From positions 1 to 64,000 of IMG/VR virus record IMGVR_UViG_3300047548_000827: 64,000 nucleotides of DNA; one strand, 5' to 3'. This document shows, in pieces, positions 30,243 through 38,250 of this stretch (its first letter is position 1; each line of letters opens with the position of its first letter). Source of the DNA: a virus. The position numbers and the translations under genes were made by a program. A model generated the notes under the pieces. It was not told the origin of the DNA and did no database searches. It was given only the letters and a program-made list of their open reading frames with translations.

Positions 30243-31637
30243 ATGAATTTTGCATCCAATATTATCCTCAACACCGATTCCTATAAAGTTTCGATGTTCA
30301 AACAGTACCCCGAAGGTACTACTGGTGTTTACTCTTACATTGAATCCCGAGGCGGTCGCTATGATCGTACCGTTTTCTTCGGACTTCAGGCGTTCATCAA
30401 GGAGTACTTGCTTGCACCAATCACTCAAGACCAAATTGATTTTGCAGCGGAAATTCTCACCGCGCACGGTGTCCCGTTCAACCGCGAAGGTTGGGAATAC
30501 ATTCTCAAAGAACACAAAGGATACCTCCCCGTCGTTATTCGTGCCGTTCCTGAAGGTACGATTGTCCCGACCAAAAATGTTTTGGCGACTATTGAAAACA
30601 CTGACCCGAAATGTTTCTGGCTGACTACTTGGCTGGAGACTGCGCTGCTTCGTGCAATTTGGTATCCCACTACTGTTGCTAGTCAAAGCCGTGCAATCAA
30701 AGAGGTTATCCTCGACTATCTGGAGAAAACTGGTGATCCTTCTACTATCGACTTTAAACTTCATGATTTCGGTGCTCGCGGTGTATCTTCTATGGAATCC
30801 GCCGGGATTGGTGGCGCGGCACATCTCGTTAACTTCATGGGGAGTGATACTATCACTGGCGTTTTGTTTGCTCGTCAGTATTACAACGCTGGTGTTGCCG
30901 GGTTTAGTATCCCTGCCATGGAACACTCCACTGTGACCAGTTGGGGTCGTGAAAATGAGGTAAAAGCCTATGAAAATATGGTCGCTCAGTATGCTAAGCC
31001 TGGCGCTATTCTGGCTGCTGTTTCGGATAGCTACGATATCTACAACGCAGCGTCCGCCCTCTGGGGTGAAGCTCTTCGTCAACGTGTTATTGACAGTGGC
31101 GCCACCGTTGTTATTCGTCCTGACAGCGGTGATCCTGTTGAAGTGAACGCCAAGCTGATCCAGATCCTTGCAGACAAGTTCGGCTACACTGTGAACGACA
31201 AAGGGTACAAGGTTCTGAACAACGTTCGCATCATCCAAGGTGATGGTGTCAATGAACTGACAATCCGCACTATTCTTAGTAATTTTCTGGTGCATGGTTG
31301 GAGTGCTGACAACATTGCATTCGGAATGGGAGGTGCTCTGCTTCAGCAAGTTGATCGTGACACCCAGAAGTTCGCCATGAAGTGCTCTGCGGCTCTGGTG
31401 AATGGTGAATGGATTGACGTTCAAAAAGATCCGATTACTGACAGTGGTAAAAAGTCCAAAGCAGGTCGAGTTGGTCTTTGGGTCAGCGGCGGTGAATACG
31501 AAAGTCGTGTCGGTCCCCCGCTTCGGTGGGTTGACAAAGGCATCGTTTGGGAGAATGCTCTTAAAGAGGTTTATCGTGACGGTAAGCTGATTAACGAGAT
31601 TTCTTTTGCTGAGGTTCGTGCAAATAGCAATCGATAA
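30243..31637 (+). CDS. nadV: Nicotinamide phosphoribosyltransferase
   Basis: This 464-residue protein has the length and motifs of NAMPT: DSYKVSMFKQYPEGTTGVYS at the N-terminus, FGARGVSSMESAGIGGAAHL, IPAMEHSTVTSWG, VIRPDSGDPV, and FGMGGALLQQVDRDT near the end. It makes NMN from nicotinamide and PRPP; natV then makes NAD+. This rebuilds NAD+ during infection and can counter host defences that deplete it. AAAGGAG precedes the ATG. Codon use is more GC-rich than in its neighbours. Confidence 0.95.
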   Translation: MNFASNIILNTDSYKVSMFKQYPEGTTGVYSYIESRGGRYDRTVFFGLQAFIKEYLLAPITQDQIDFAAEILTAHGVPFNREGWEYILKEHKGYLPVVIRAVPEGTIVPTKNVLATIENTDPKCFWLTTWLETALLRAIWYPTTVASQSRAIKEVILDYLEKTGDPSTIDFKLHDFGARGVSSMESAGIGGAAHLVNFMGSDTITGVLFARQYYNAGVAGFSIPAMEHSTVTSWGRENEVKAYENMVAQYAKPGAILAAVSDSYDIYNAASALWGEALRQRVIDSGATVVIRPDSGDPVEVNAKLIQILADKFGYTVNDKGYKVLNNVRIIQGDGVNELTIRTILSNFLVHGWSADNIAFGMGGALLQQVDRDTQKFAMKCSAALVNGEWIDVQKDPITDSGKKSKAGRVGLWVSGGEYESRVGPPLRWVDKGIVWENALKEVYRDGKLINEISFAEVRANSNR

Positions 31638-31645
31638 ACAATAAC

Positions 31646-31668
31646 GGGGAGACGATCTCCCCATTTTT
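31646..31668 (+). terminator. Intrinsic terminator after nadV
   Basis: GGGGAGA-CGA-TCTCCCC followed by ATTTTT, 9 bp after the stop codon. Confidence 0.85.
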
Positions 31669-31679
31669 AACTTCATAGT

Positions 31680-32210
31680 ATGAATCCTAAATATACAAAA
31701 TACTTATTTTCAAAATACGAACCCCTGTATCAGGGACATAAAAAACCAGTAACGCAAAATTTAATGAGTTTTGGGTTCGAGTGTGGTGATGGCTGGTTTA
31801 GAATAATTAACAACCTAAGTCACTTGCTCTGCTCAGACTGGTTAGAGGCTTTACAAAAGTTAAGACTTGTTGAAGGTAGAGTAGGGGAATTAATTTACCC
31901 CAATTGGAAAAAAAGCGAGTATAATAAAATTATCACCAATCAGATGGTTGATGAAGCTATTAACAACTTGGAAAGTTCTAAATTGGGTGTTCCCAATGCA
32001 GTTCAGGTAAAAGAAAAGTTTGGTTCTTTGAGATTTTACTGTTATAATACAACTGAGATCCAAGAGGCTTACATTAGGTCAGCAGAATTTATGTCTGCTG
32101 TTACTTGTGAAGTTTGTGGATCCCCTGGTAAAATAAATCGAGATGGTGGTTGGCTTCGCTGTCTTTGCAAAAAGCATAGGAAAGAAGAAAATGGAGTCAA
32201 AGACGTTTAA
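31680..32210 (+). CDS. Conserved phage protein with C-terminal zinc ribbon
   Basis: This 176-residue protein carries VKEKFGSLRFYCYN and a zinc-ribbon-like end, TCEVCGSPGKI followed by WLRCLCKKH. The same combination occurs in many phages without a known role. The N-terminal half has no recognisable motif. Confidence 0.6.
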   Translation: MNPKYTKYLFSKYEPLYQGHKKPVTQNLMSFGFECGDGWFRIINNLSHLLCSDWLEALQKLRLVEGRVGELIYPNWKKSEYNKIITNQMVDEAINNLESSKLGVPNAVQVKEKFGSLRFYCYNTTEIQEAYIRSAEFMSAVTCEVCGSPGKINRDGGWLRCLCKKHRKEENGVKDV

Positions 32211-32550
32211 GGAGATCGTTGACCTTATCGAAAAGCAATCTGAAGAAAAATGGAATGCTTTATCAAAGGAGGATCAATTAGATTATTTTTGTGCAGTATC
32301 ACGGCGTATTATCAAGGGAGAAATCGAACAAAAAGGAACATATCGATACGTTCTTTATAATGTGTTTGGGTTTGGACCTGAAGCATATATGCCTGCGCAA
32401 ATGGCAGGATATCTTTCTATTCACAATGCAATCTATAGTTCGGAACATGAGCGTAAATTGCTAGAGGGATTTTTGCAGTATATTTGCAAAAAATACAATA
32501 TGACGTATAATGATGAAGACATTACCTCTTTCTACGAACAAACACTATGA
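32191..32550 (+). CDS. Hypothetical protein
   Basis: The 119 residues start MESKTFKEIVDLIEKQSEE and are predominantly helical, with a central GFGPEAYMPAQMAGYLS. ATG 32191 overlaps the previous gene by 20 bp; a longer start at 32143 would add a region that only repeats the neighbouring zinc ribbon in another frame. The function is unknown. Confidence 0.6.
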   Translation: MESKTFKEIVDLIEKQSEEKWNALSKEDQLDYFCAVSRRIIKGEIEQKGTYRYVLYNVFGFGPEAYMPAQMAGYLSIHNAIYSSEHERKLLEGFLQYICKKYNMTYNDEDITSFYEQTL

Positions 32551-33113
32551 ACATTTTCTATTTGGATTCTGACCCAAAACTCGCAGCACAATATCATAAC
32601 GACAAGCACACGGTCAAGATGATTCTGGAGTATTCGCAACTCCTGTCTACTGCCCATCGGCTCATCGATGGCAAGCCAGTTGCTGCTAAGACTAAGACTG
32701 GTCGAAACATTAAACGTTGGCAGTTGAATGATCTTCGTGACGGTATTCTCTATACTGCTACGCATGCCAATCATCCTTCTGCTATCTGGGTTCGTCAGTC
32801 AGTCTACAACTATCGTTGGTTGCACAATCTTCTTTTAGAACTTCTGGAAGAATACACTTACAGGTACGGCAAGAATCATAAATGCGAGACTATTGCCCAT
32901 TATCTGACTATGGCTCCGTTTGGTATGGAAATTGGTTCGTTCACTGAGCCTACCCCTGCTATGCCCGACGAGTGCAAGGTCGCAGGTAATTCTGTGCAAT
33001 CGTATCGTAACTATTACAACATGCGTAAGCAGCATATTGCTTCTTGGAAAGGCAAGGTAAATTCTCGTTCCGCACCGAGTTGGTTTATTCCTGAGGTAAG
33101 TGATGTATCGTAG
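32547..33113 (+). CDS. Conserved T4-like phage protein
   Basis: This 188-residue protein (MNIFYLDSDPKLAAQYHNDK...) has conserved-looking His and aromatic residues (HTVKMILEYSQLLSTAHR, HPSAIWVRQSVYNYRWLHN, NSVQSYRNYY). The pattern is widespread in T4-like phages as a protein of unknown function. It may be an enzyme, as invariant-looking HDKH-type residues are present, but no reaction can be named. It overlaps both neighbours. Confidence 0.65.
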   Translation: MNIFYLDSDPKLAAQYHNDKHTVKMILEYSQLLSTAHRLIDGKPVAAKTKTGRNIKRWQLNDLRDGILYTATHANHPSAIWVRQSVYNYRWLHNLLLELLEEYTYRYGKNHKCETIAHYLTMAPFGMEIGSFTEPTPAMPDECKVAGNSVQSYRNYYNMRKQHIASWKGKVNSRSAPSWFIPEVSDVS

Positions 33114-33906
33114 CCATTGGAACTGCACTAAGTTTGCAGCAAAGATTAGAGGAGTTGCTAAGCCCAAAGCGGCTACAATGGAAGAATGGGATGCGTGGCA
33201 TCAAGAAGCTAAATCCATGCATCCTGTTCGCTATTGGATAGCGGAAGAAGGACTTAAAAAGCTACAGCACCTAGTGCTTGCACCTCGGCGAATCTTAGAT
33301 GACCTTCAATGCTATATTTCAAATAGGTTTGTTGTAAAGACTCATGCATTGACCTCTACTTTGAAGAGAGGACAGTGGCATGAGTTTGAGGAAAGACTCC
33401 TTTATTGCATGTTTGATGAATTAGTCAATTATGTAGAAGGTGAACTTGCCTGGAAGAATCTCATTACTGATGATGACGTTCGTAAGAAATATGGTATTCC
33501 TAAATTCTTCAGTTTTCGCAGCTGGCGAAATCCTAAGCTAGGGCTTGACTATCTTAATTGGGAAACTACTCTAGTTATGGATGAATCTTGTGGATTGTCT
33601 CCTGAGGATCATAACTATGGTAAACCAACCAGACAGTCTGAGACTGCACAAACGATTCTAAAGTTGTATATGTGGTGGAAGTATGAGCGTCCTAATAGGC
33701 CAGATCCTTATGAATTATCTGGATGGCGTGAAATTTGTGCAAAGAGACCTAGAGGGAAACTTTTCTATATGGAAAAAACTACAGAAGAAAAACAAAATAC
33801 TAAGGAAGCACTAGACAAACTTCAAGAAATTGAAGAACAGTACAACAACGAGGACACCTCGATGATGATCGAGCTAATCAAACTTCGAAAAGGAATTTGG
33901 ACGTGA
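33103..33906 (+). CDS. Conserved phage protein of unknown function
   Basis: This 267-residue protein has many Trp and charged residues, including LTSTLKRGQWHEFEERLLYC and WETTLVMDESCGLSPED, and a C-terminal helix. It resembles large conserved hypothetical proteins in T4-like phages. ATG 33103 is chosen over GTG 33100. Confidence 0.6.
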   Translation: MYRSHWNCTKFAAKIRGVAKPKAATMEEWDAWHQEAKSMHPVRYWIAEEGLKKLQHLVLAPRRILDDLQCYISNRFVVKTHALTSTLKRGQWHEFEERLLYCMFDELVNYVEGELAWKNLITDDDVRKKYGIPKFFSFRSWRNPKLGLDYLNWETTLVMDESCGLSPEDHNYGKPTRQSETAQTILKLYMWWKYERPNRPDPYELSGWREICAKRPRGKLFYMEKTTEEKQNTKEALDKLQEIEEQYNNEDTSMMIELIKLRKGIWT

Positions 33907-34274
33907 ACAAACTTAGGATTAAGTATCTTTTAAAGACATTTGTTACGCCACTTTGTTGGATCAGAAATTATCGTACAGACACTTACTGGGATAAGCAGTT
34001 GTGGGGTCTTGTCTCTAATCTACAAAACTTCGAGGCTATTGGATCACATACGGCACTCATTGCTGGAAATATTGTCTGGATTGAAAACTATCCATATGCG
34101 TCAGGATGCAAACAAATAAATGGGTTTTCGAATAGCGATTCATGTGGTCGAGCCACGGCACTTTTTCTGCACGATCAGCTTAAGAAGGCTAAGGTTCTCC
34201 TTTTGTTAAAAGGGATTGACAAAGAGACATCGGATCATTTGATCTTCGCTCATAAAATTGAAGATTTCAATTGA
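33903..34274 (+). CDS. Hypothetical protein (GTG start)
   Basis: The 123 residues contain WIRNYRTDTYWDKQLWGLVS and IVWIENYPYASGC, then SDSCGRATALFLHDQLKKAK. GTG 33903 overlaps the previous stop as GTGA and is preferred to TTG 33897. The pattern IWIENYPYASG is seen in other phage proteins of unknown role. Confidence 0.55.
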   Translation: MNKLRIKYLLKTFVTPLCWIRNYRTDTYWDKQLWGLVSNLQNFEAIGSHTALIAGNIVWIENYPYASGCKQINGFSNSDSCGRATALFLHDQLKKAKVLLLLKGIDKETSDHLIFAHKIEDFN

Positions 34275-34300
34275 CATTTAATTAATTTGGAAGTATAATT
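34272..34300 (+). promoter_or_regulatory. Sigma70-type promoter
   Basis: TTGACA (34272-34277), a 17-bp spacer and TATAAT (34295-34300), overlapping the end of the preceding gene. Confidence 0.8.
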
Positions 34301-34330
34301 CATACTTAATTATTCTTGAGTGAAAATTAG

Positions 34331-34408
34331 ATGACTCAAACTATTCTAATTCTTCTTGCTCCTTTTGCAATCATGCTGGGTGCAATCATTATTAAAGGTG
34401 AGTGGTAA
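34331..34408 (+). CDS. 25-residue membrane peptide
   Basis: MTQTILILLAPFAIMLGAII and KGEW form a single hydrophobic helix with a charged end. It is the first frame after the promoter and is followed 1 bp later by the next ATG. Shine-Dalgarno is weak. Confidence 0.45.
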   Translation: MTQTILILLAPFAIMLGAIIIKGEW

Positions 34409-34409
34409 T

Positions 34410-34613
34410 ATGCGAGTTTACATCGAACCTAGGCGCGAAGAAGGCTGGCTTCTTCAAATCAAGACTGAAACAAAAGAAACGATTCGATATGTTATTCCCG
34501 CTGAGGGAAAGTTCAGAATGGTCAATCCATACGACACCATCAATCCTAGGGGCGTCGTTTGTGAAACGCTTGAACTAGCAATCGAGGAAGCTAAAAAAAC
34601 GGTTGACAATTAA
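34410..34613 (+). CDS. Hypothetical 67-residue protein
   Basis: The protein has strands (MRVYIEPRREEGWLLQIKTE, IRYVIPAEGKF) followed by a helix (LELAIEEAKKTVDN). ATG 34410 is preferred to an upstream in-frame start that would lie inside the preceding peptide gene. The function is unknown. Confidence 0.6.
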   Translation: MRVYIEPRREEGWLLQIKTETKETIRYVIPAEGKFRMVNPYDTINPRGVVCETLELAIEEAKKTVDN

Positions 34614-34631
34614 TTAATTTGGATGTATAAT
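34603..34631 (+). promoter_or_regulatory. Early-type promoter with conserved leader (copy 3)
   Basis: TTGACA (34603-34608), a 17-bp spacer and TATAAT (34626-34631), followed by the identical 31-bp leader. Confidence 0.85.
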
Positions 34632-34661
34632 AGCTTCATACACTGAGAAAACGGAGTTAAG

Positions 34662-34937
34662 ATGAGCAAAGCAAAGTTCGTTGAAGTCACTTTTCGCTGC
34701 TATAACGATGCAGGTGGTTTCGGTCCGAAACAGCATCATTATGAAGCCACTGTCTTCGTTACAGACCGTACGCAAATTCGTCTGCGGTTGCGCGAGGGCT
34801 TTGCAAAGGACATGAAACCCGTCGAGACTGCGGGAGCAGGTGTCACTGTGACGGTGGATGGTGTGTGTTATACGCCCATCGAGAACTACAACACGGTGTA
34901 CGCAAAAGTTACTGAAGCACTCAATCAGGTTCTCTAA
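34662..34937 (+). CDS. Hypothetical early protein
   Basis: This 91-residue beta-rich protein contains VEVTFRCYNDAGGFGPKQHH and VTVTVDGVCYTPIEN and ends with a helix. It is the first gene behind early promoter copy 3 and precedes an RNA ligase. The function is unknown. Confidence 0.6.
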   Translation: MSKAKFVEVTFRCYNDAGGFGPKQHHYEATVFVTDRTQIRLRLREGFAKDMKPVETAGAGVTVTVDGVCYTPIENYNTVYAKVTEALNQVL

Positions 34938-34964
34938 AGGTTAAATTAACAAAAGGAGCGGATC

Positions 34965-35588
34965 ATGCGTATGAAGTACCCTCGTACCCCGCATCTTCCT
35001 TTTAGTAAAGGGAGGACGAGCGATGACAAAGTTCTGCCCTCCCTGTCTCACTTTGAGGGTCGTGAAATCGTTGTGACTATCAAGATGGATGGTGAGAACA
35101 CCAGCATCTATCGTGATGGATTTCATGCTCGCAGCTTGGATAGTCGTCATCATCCTAGTCGAGACTGGCTTGCTCGCTTTCAGGCTACGATTGGACACGA
35201 TATCCCCGAAGGATATCGTATCTGCGGTGAAAATGTGTATGCTCGTCATTCGGTTGCATACGACAATTTGCCTAGCTACTTTATGGGGTTTAGTGTCTGG
35301 GACGGCGAACGTGCCCTTAGCTGGGATGACACCCTTGAGTTCTTTGAACTTTTGGGGATCACTCCCGTCAAGGAACTGTATCGCGGTGTGTTCGATCAAA
35401 AAGTTCTGGAGCAACTGGCAAAAGACTTTGACACGGAAGCTAACGAAGGATTTGTGGTTCGTGTCGTTGATTCGTTTCAATACAAAGAATTTGGTAAGTC
35501 AGTAGCAAAGTGGGTTCGTTCTAATCATGTTCAGACTGATGAACATTGGATGCACTCTGCTATTGTCCCCAACGCACTTAAGGATTAA
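34965..35588 (+). CDS. RNA ligase (Rnl2-like nucleotidyltransferase)
   Basis: This 207-residue protein shows ligase motif I KMDGEN (Lys about residue 43), followed by TSIYRDGFHARS, motif III-like GYRICGENVYARHS, motif IV EGFVVR and motif V KWVRS. It lacks a C-terminal accessory domain, as in compact Rnl2-type ligases. It would seal nicks in RNA, for example cut tRNAs. AAAAGGAG precedes the ATG. Two further RNA ligases lie at 54708 and 58052. Confidence 0.85.
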   Translation: MRMKYPRTPHLPFSKGRTSDDKVLPSLSHFEGREIVVTIKMDGENTSIYRDGFHARSLDSRHHPSRDWLARFQATIGHDIPEGYRICGENVYARHSVAYDNLPSYFMGFSVWDGERALSWDDTLEFFELLGITPVKELYRGVFDQKVLEQLAKDFDTEANEGFVVRVVDSFQYKEFGKSVAKWVRSNHVQTDEHWMHSAIVPNALKD

Positions 35589-35591
35589 AAA

Positions 35592-35996
35592 ATGGCTAGG
35601 AAAACTGCTGCTGAACGTCAAGCCGAACAACAGGCTAAGCGTCTGGAAATGGAAGCGTTCGAATGGTCTGAACTTGTTAAGACGTATGCCGAGAGGTTCG
35701 CTCGACTCATGTTTGAGTACAGCAACAAACCTCGGGCCGTGTTCAAAGTGACTCGCACTGAAGATCCCAACGTGTATCTGTTTGAGTCTTGGCAAGATTG
35801 GAGTGATGAGTTTGTTCTTCCCGCTCGTCTTCCTGCTGAGTACAATGAACAACTCATCATGGATCTGAACAGTGCCGAACGGGCGCTCAGTCGGGCCGAA
35901 GAAGTTGAGGCTGAAGAAAATCGTCGTAGGCAACTTAAAGCCTCGGCACTTGCTAAACTCACTGAAGAAGAACGTCAAGTCTTGGAGATTAAGTAA
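35592..35996 (+). CDS. Hypothetical protein with LAKLTEEE tail
   Basis: The 134 residues begin with a charged helix, have a middle part FKVTRTEDPNVYLFESWQDW, then a long charged helix ending LAKLTEEERQVLEIK. That tail recurs at the ends of the proteins at 55904 and 56242. The function is unknown. The stop shares its A with the next ATG. Confidence 0.6.
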   Translation: MARKTAAERQAEQQAKRLEMEAFEWSELVKTYAERFARLMFEYSNKPRAVFKVTRTEDPNVYLFESWQDWSDEFVLPARLPAEYNEQLIMDLNSAERALSRAEEVEAEENRRRQLKASALAKLTEEERQVLEIK

Positions 35997-36118
35997 TGTA
36001 CGAACTTTTCATGTCTAGTGAAAAAACGGAAGACGGCAATTACATCCTCGAATGGGAAGCATTTAAAGATGAATATGAAAAATGGTTGGATCAATTCAAG
36101 TTTCCAGAGGAAGAATAA
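35996..36118 (+). CDS. 40-residue acidic peptide
   Basis: The peptide MYELFMSSEKTEDGNYILEW continues with an acidic helix to FKFPEEE. The ATG shares its A with the previous TAA, and the next ATG lies 1 bp after the stop. It is probably a real small gene of unknown role. Confidence 0.5.
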   Translation: MYELFMSSEKTEDGNYILEWEAFKDEYEKWLDQFKFPEEE

Positions 36119-36119
36119 G

Positions 36120-36347
36120 ATGCGAGTCACTATCATCGAAAAAGTTGTTATCATGATTATCGGTATCATTGTATTCATGATGGCTTTCAATGTGTACAAT
36201 GGAGTCAGCGGCAATAATACAATCAGCTTCGGTATCAATGGTATGACCGAAATGCGGTGTATCGATGGATATCGATTTATCGTTGGGGAACACGGACAAG
36301 TTCGTCAAGTCATGGATGAGTTTGGTAAGGGACTGAAGTGTAACTAA
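36120..36347 (+). CDS. Small single-span membrane protein
   Basis: The 75 residues start with a span (IIEKVVIMIIGIIVFMMAF) followed by an exported or cytoplasmic part with two Cys (MRCIDGYRF, GLKCN). ATG 36120 follows the previous stop by 1 bp and is preferred to an upstream frame. The function is unknown. Confidence 0.55.
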   Translation: MRVTIIEKVVIMIIGIIVFMMAFNVYNGVSGNNTISFGINGMTEMRCIDGYRFIVGEHGQVRQVMDEFGKGLKCN

Positions 36348-36355
36348 ATAGATGC

Positions 36356-36526
36356 ATGAAGAAAGCTAAGTACCTATATGAAAGTGCAGCAGGCCATTAT
36401 TGGGTTGAATGCATAATTTTGGGGTACTCAAATGAATACATTCATTTGAAGTTTCAAGACCCGTTCATCCCTTCCGTAGTTCACGAACGACTAGCACCTA
36501 AACACAAAGTAACATTTGAGGATTGA
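36356..36526 (+). CDS. 56-residue small beta-rich protein
   Basis: The sequence MKKAKYLYESAAGHYWVECI, then YIHLKFQDPFIPSVVHE, alternates short strands and could form a small barrel. The next ATG lies 1 bp after the stop. I do not recognise it. Confidence 0.55.
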   Translation: MKKAKYLYESAAGHYWVECIILGYSNEYIHLKFQDPFIPSVVHERLAPKHKVTFED

Positions 36527-36527
36527 G

Positions 36528-36914
36528 ATGATTCCTGAAGATTGCCGTGCTGAGATTGTACATACTGGTATTTCCTTTATGCGTTCGATTACCGAAGCAT
36601 ATGGAGCTGAAGAGGGTCAAAAGCTTTGGGATACTATAGCTAACACTCTTGATCCTGATATCAAAGGACAAATCTTTTTCGCAATGTTGACTGGCAACTT
36701 TAGTCACAAGGTTGTTCTTTTGGGCTATACTGAAGGCGGCAAAATTCCTGCTATCAAAGCTATTCGTACAGTGACTGGACTTGGTCTCAAAGAAGCAAAG
36801 GATATTGCCGATCAACTTGATTATGGCATTAAGCCAGTGTCAATTACGTTGAGTGATCCTACTAAACGTAATGTCGCAGTTAGTATTTTGCGAGAGGCGG
36901 GTGTCAGGCTATAA
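36528..36914 (+). CDS. Protein with a ribosomal L7/L12 C-terminal-like domain
   Basis: Of 128 residues, about 70-128 read KIPAIKAIRTVTGLGLKEAK, then a helix and AVSILREAGVRL. This matches the L7/L12 C-terminal domain (consensus VIKxVRxxTGLGLKEAK...EAGA), the part that recruits translation factors. Residues 1-65 are an unrelated helical domain, not the L7/L12 dimerisation domain. It could dock GTPase factors or act as a decoy on the ribosome; that is inference. bL12-like proteins are known in some phages. Confidence 0.7.
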   Translation: MIPEDCRAEIVHTGISFMRSITEAYGAEEGQKLWDTIANTLDPDIKGQIFFAMLTGNFSHKVVLLGYTEGGKIPAIKAIRTVTGLGLKEAKDIADQLDYGIKPVSITLSDPTKRNVAVSILREAGVRL

Positions 36915-36921
36915 ATAAAGT

Positions 36922-37185
36922 ATGCCAGGAGCAACTAGAGAAAGTCAAGATCAAGCAGGGGGAACAAATATTGAAGGTTCTCCCGATGTATTCACGAACG
37001 GCACCCCACAAGTAAGAGTGACGGACGACGTTCAGGGACATGGCAAGTGTCCTCATTGTGGTCCTGTTATGGCAGAAGGGTCAGGTACAGTTTTTGTAAA
37101 TTACTTGGCCGCTTGCAGGGAAGGAGACAAAGCTACATGTGGTTGTCCAGCTACAGGTAGTGGAGATGTTTTTATAGGTGGTTAA
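36922..37185 (+). CDS. PAAR-domain spike-tip protein
   Basis: This 87-residue protein has the PAAR pattern: a Gly-rich opening (MPGATRESQDQAGG), GSPDVFTNG, HGKCPHCGP, EGSGTVFVNYLAACREGD and GSGDVFIGG. PAAR proteins bind a metal and sharpen the membrane-piercing spike of contractile tails (T4 gp5.4-like). TATAAATA at 36910-36917 is only 4 bp from the ATG, so either the start is leaderless or the motif is not used. Confidence 0.82.
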   Translation: MPGATRESQDQAGGTNIEGSPDVFTNGTPQVRVTDDVQGHGKCPHCGPVMAEGSGTVFVNYLAACREGDKATCGCPATGSGDVFIGG

Positions 37186-37187
37186 TT

Positions 37188-37271
37188 GCCCCGGTGGTGG
37201 AATGGTAGACACGGTGGACTCAAAATCCACTGCTGAAAGGCGTGAGGGTTCGAATCCCTCCTGGGGCACCA
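37188..37271 (+). tRNA. tRNA-Leu (CAA)
   Basis: The acceptor GCCCCGG/CTGGGGC, anticodon stem GTGGA/TCCAC with loop CTCAAAA, a long variable arm and encoded CCA are present. It stands alone 2 bp after the PAAR gene. Confidence 0.95.
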
Positions 37272-37285
37272 ATTCAATTTACGTC

Positions 37286-37293
37286 GATAAATA
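37286..37293 (+). promoter_or_regulatory. Late-type promoter
   Basis: GATAAATA, about 19 bp before ATG 37312, with AGGA between. Confidence 0.45.
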
Positions 37294-37311
37294 CTGTTAT
37301 AGGAAAATATC

Positions 37312-37626
37312 ATGACAACTTATAACTTTAAAATTGATTCACTAACGTGCGATCAATCAAATCCTAACTATCCGAATTTAGTCAAAACAGTAGGTGTAAC
37401 AGTATCGGCGGTTACAGAAACAGAAGGTACTCTTTCAGTTAGTACTATCGTGGATGTCAGTCCTTCTGAATCCTTTACTCCATATCAAGAATTAACTCAA
37501 TCTCAGATTCAATCTTGGATACCTTCTCAAGTTTTGGCTGACCTTCAGTCGATGCTAGAGAAGCAAATATCGGATATCCAACTTGAAAAGGTTAAAGAAC
37601 AACCTCTTCCTTGGTTAGCTAAATGA
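37312..37626 (+). CDS. Conserved phage protein (DUF7936-like)
   Basis: This 104-residue protein has strands at the start (YNFKIDSLTCDQSN), a beta-rich centre and FTPYQELTQSQIQSWIPSQV before a C-terminal helix ending EQPLPWLAK. The pattern matches a small protein common in T4-like cyanophages, of probable virion role. Confidence 0.55.
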   Translation: MTTYNFKIDSLTCDQSNPNYPNLVKTVGVTVSAVTETEGTLSVSTIVDVSPSESFTPYQELTQSQIQSWIPSQVLADLQSMLEKQISDIQLEKVKEQPLPWLAK

Positions 37627-37868
37627 AAAAACTCATTAGTGCTCTACTGATGGCACCGTTTATTGTGGGTTGTGCCCATGATACTCATTGGATCGTTCCC
37701 GCAGCAGCAGGAGTAGTAGTAGGTGCAGCGGTTATGCATTCTTCACATCATCGAGCACCTCAACCGCATTATCATCATTATCCTAGTAGGCCTACTGTTT
37801 ACTACTCTCATCCTTACAGTGTTCCTCGACCTGTAATCTATGATCCTTATTGCAGGTGCTATCGATGA
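37623..37868 (+). CDS. Small lipoprotein rich in His, Pro and Tyr
   Basis: The N-terminus MKKLISALLMAPFIVGCAHD is a lipoprotein signal with lipobox IVGC. The mature part has a hydrophobic turn (AAAGVVVGAAVMHSSHH) and then HYHHYPSRPTVYYSHPYS. It overlaps both neighbours by 4 bp. The His-rich tail might bind metal. Its role at the host envelope is unknown. Confidence 0.7.
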   Translation: MKKLISALLMAPFIVGCAHDTHWIVPAAAGVVVGAAVMHSSHHRAPQPHYHHYPSRPTVYYSHPYSVPRPVIYDPYCRCYR

Positions 37869-38155
37869 AGAAAGTTCTGCTGCTAACACTTTTGCCTGTT
37901 TCTGTATTTGCTCAAAGTAATGTAGAATTGGATAAAAAGGTGTTATGCAATAAACCGAGTGCTATACTTTCTGCATTAGCGTCGAATGGATACAAAGAAG
38001 TTCCTGTTTGGTCAGGTGAAGAAGGTGAGACTCGTCTATTATTGCTAGCTAACGAAAAAACAGGCACTTGGACTATTGTTCAAATGACTTCCAAAGCTGC
38101 TTGTATTATCGGGAGCGGTGATAAGCACAAGATGATCGTAGCCAACAAAGTCTGA
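37865..38155 (+). CDS. Small secreted protein
   Basis: A signal peptide (MKKVLLLTLLPVSVFAQS, cleavage after VFA) precedes about 78 residues with two Cys (KVLCNKP, KAACIIG) that may form a disulphide. ATG 37865 overlaps the lipoprotein stop as ATGA. It probably acts in the periplasm; the function is unknown. Confidence 0.65.
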   Translation: MKKVLLLTLLPVSVFAQSNVELDKKVLCNKPSAILSALASNGYKEVPVWSGEEGETRLLLLANEKTGTWTIVQMTSKAACIIGSGDKHKMIVANKV

Positions 38156-38202
38156 TAGTAAAAATCAATTAAATCAATAAAAACATATTTTTCAATTAGT
38201 GC

Positions 38203-38231
38203 TTGCTATTGCACTACATATTCGCTATACT
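38203..38231 (+). promoter_or_regulatory. Sigma70-type promoter of the rubrerythrin operon
   Basis: TTGCTA (38203-38208), a 17-bp spacer and TATACT (38226-38231), 20 bp before ATG 38251 with AAGGAG between. Confidence 0.65.
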
Positions 38232-38250
38232 CTAATTTTAAGGAGATGTT

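Noticed and set aside
30213-31676. A 487-codon frame antisense to nadV
   Set aside because: nadV on the + strand has full family motifs and its own promoter. The antisense frame has no Shine-Dalgarno and no recognisable domain; it results from codon bias.
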